Below are positions 6,623 to 6,736 of a stretch of DNA of 6,736 nucleotides, one piece after another (positions within the stretch are counted from its first letter, which is position 1; each line of letters begins with the position of its first letter). A program made the translations under genes and the position numbers. This DNA comes from Deltaproteobacteria bacterium (GTDB taxonomy: Bacteria > Desulfobacterota > Desulfobacteria > Desulfobacterales > ETH-SRB1): contig JAFDFV010000100.1 of NCBI GenBank assembly GCA_019309665.1, positions 1 through 6,736 of the forward strand. Reading direction: 5' to 3'. The notes beneath the pieces were generated by a model. That model was not told the origin of the DNA, did no database searches, and was given only the letters and a program-made list of their open reading frames with translations.

Positions 6623-6722
6623 GAAAACTCAAAAGTAACTTGTTAACAACCAGAGGTGGCGGGCATTTAAATTTAAAACGGCTGACTGTTTGAGCGTATT
6701 AGTGAGCATTAAGAAAAAAGAG
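6623..6722 (-). repeat. Right copy of the diverged intergenic repeat, upstream of ccsA
   Basis: This is the inverted partner of 88-180, with the same order of shared blocks: CTCTTTTTTCTT, GCTCACT, TTAAATTTAA (6667-6676), TGCCCGC, CCTCT, GTTAA and TTTGAGTTTTC. It ends 57 bases before the ccsA start, so it lies where a promoter or leader for the operon would be. Both copies point towards the operon. It could be a dispersed non-coding element, a small non-autonomous mobile element, or a shared regulatory sequence; the window alone does not decide. Confidence 0.75.
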
Positions 6723-6736
6723 GCACTTTTGTATAT
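6708..6736. repeat. 29-base terminal direct repeat, right copy
   Basis: The last 29 bases repeat positions 1-29 exactly and in the same orientation. They include the outer end of the right intergenic repeat plus 14 bases beyond it. Identity that runs past the repeat boundary and stops only at the window edge is what a circular contig or assembly self-overlap would show. Confidence 0.9.

Overview
The window reads as one tightly packed minus-strand locus for energy metabolism from an AT-rich bacterium, most likely a sulfate-reducing member of the Desulfobacterota (Desulfobacterales-like). The basis is the gene order multiheme cytochrome c, molybdopterin-oxidoreductase-like protein, four-cluster ferredoxin, NrfD-type membrane protein. 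This is the arrangement of QrcABCD, the quinone reductase complex of sulfate reducers. Separate B and C subunits, and the lack of a cysteine at the usual Mo-ligand position of the B subunit, fit Qrc better than alternative complex III, where these two subunits are fused, or an active polysulfide/thiosulfate reductase.

Layout in transcription order (right to left). 6567-6736 is a leader that holds a degenerate repeat. 5730-6566 is ccsA/resC, a system II cytochrome c haem-attachment protein. 5595-5729 is a spacer with a promoter-like sequence and a small palindrome. Then come qrcA (4872-5594), qrcB (2630-4816), qrcC (1790-2611) and qrcD (488-1720). 318-476 is an unlisted 52-codon gene for a one-helix membrane protein with a strong ribosome binding site that overlaps the qrcD stop. 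A hairpin with T-runs at 244-289 ends the unit. 1-243 holds no gene but carries a second copy of the repeat.

How it works together: in known Qrc, periplasmic hydrogenases and formate dehydrogenases reduce a soluble type I cytochrome c3. QrcA takes these electrons, the iron-sulfur clusters of QrcB and QrcC carry them, and QrcD passes them to menaquinone in the membrane. The quinol pool then feeds Qmo and sulfate reduction. CcsA would help attach the haems of QrcA. The small terminal protein could be an overlooked membrane subunit or assembly factor.

Least expected are the edges. A diverged element of about 95-100 bp occurs in inverted orientation on both sides of the operon (88-180 and 6623-6722). 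In addition, the first 29 bases of the window are identical to the last 29. Either the window closes on itself (circular contig or assembly overlap) or it is bounded by copies of a dispersed repeat.
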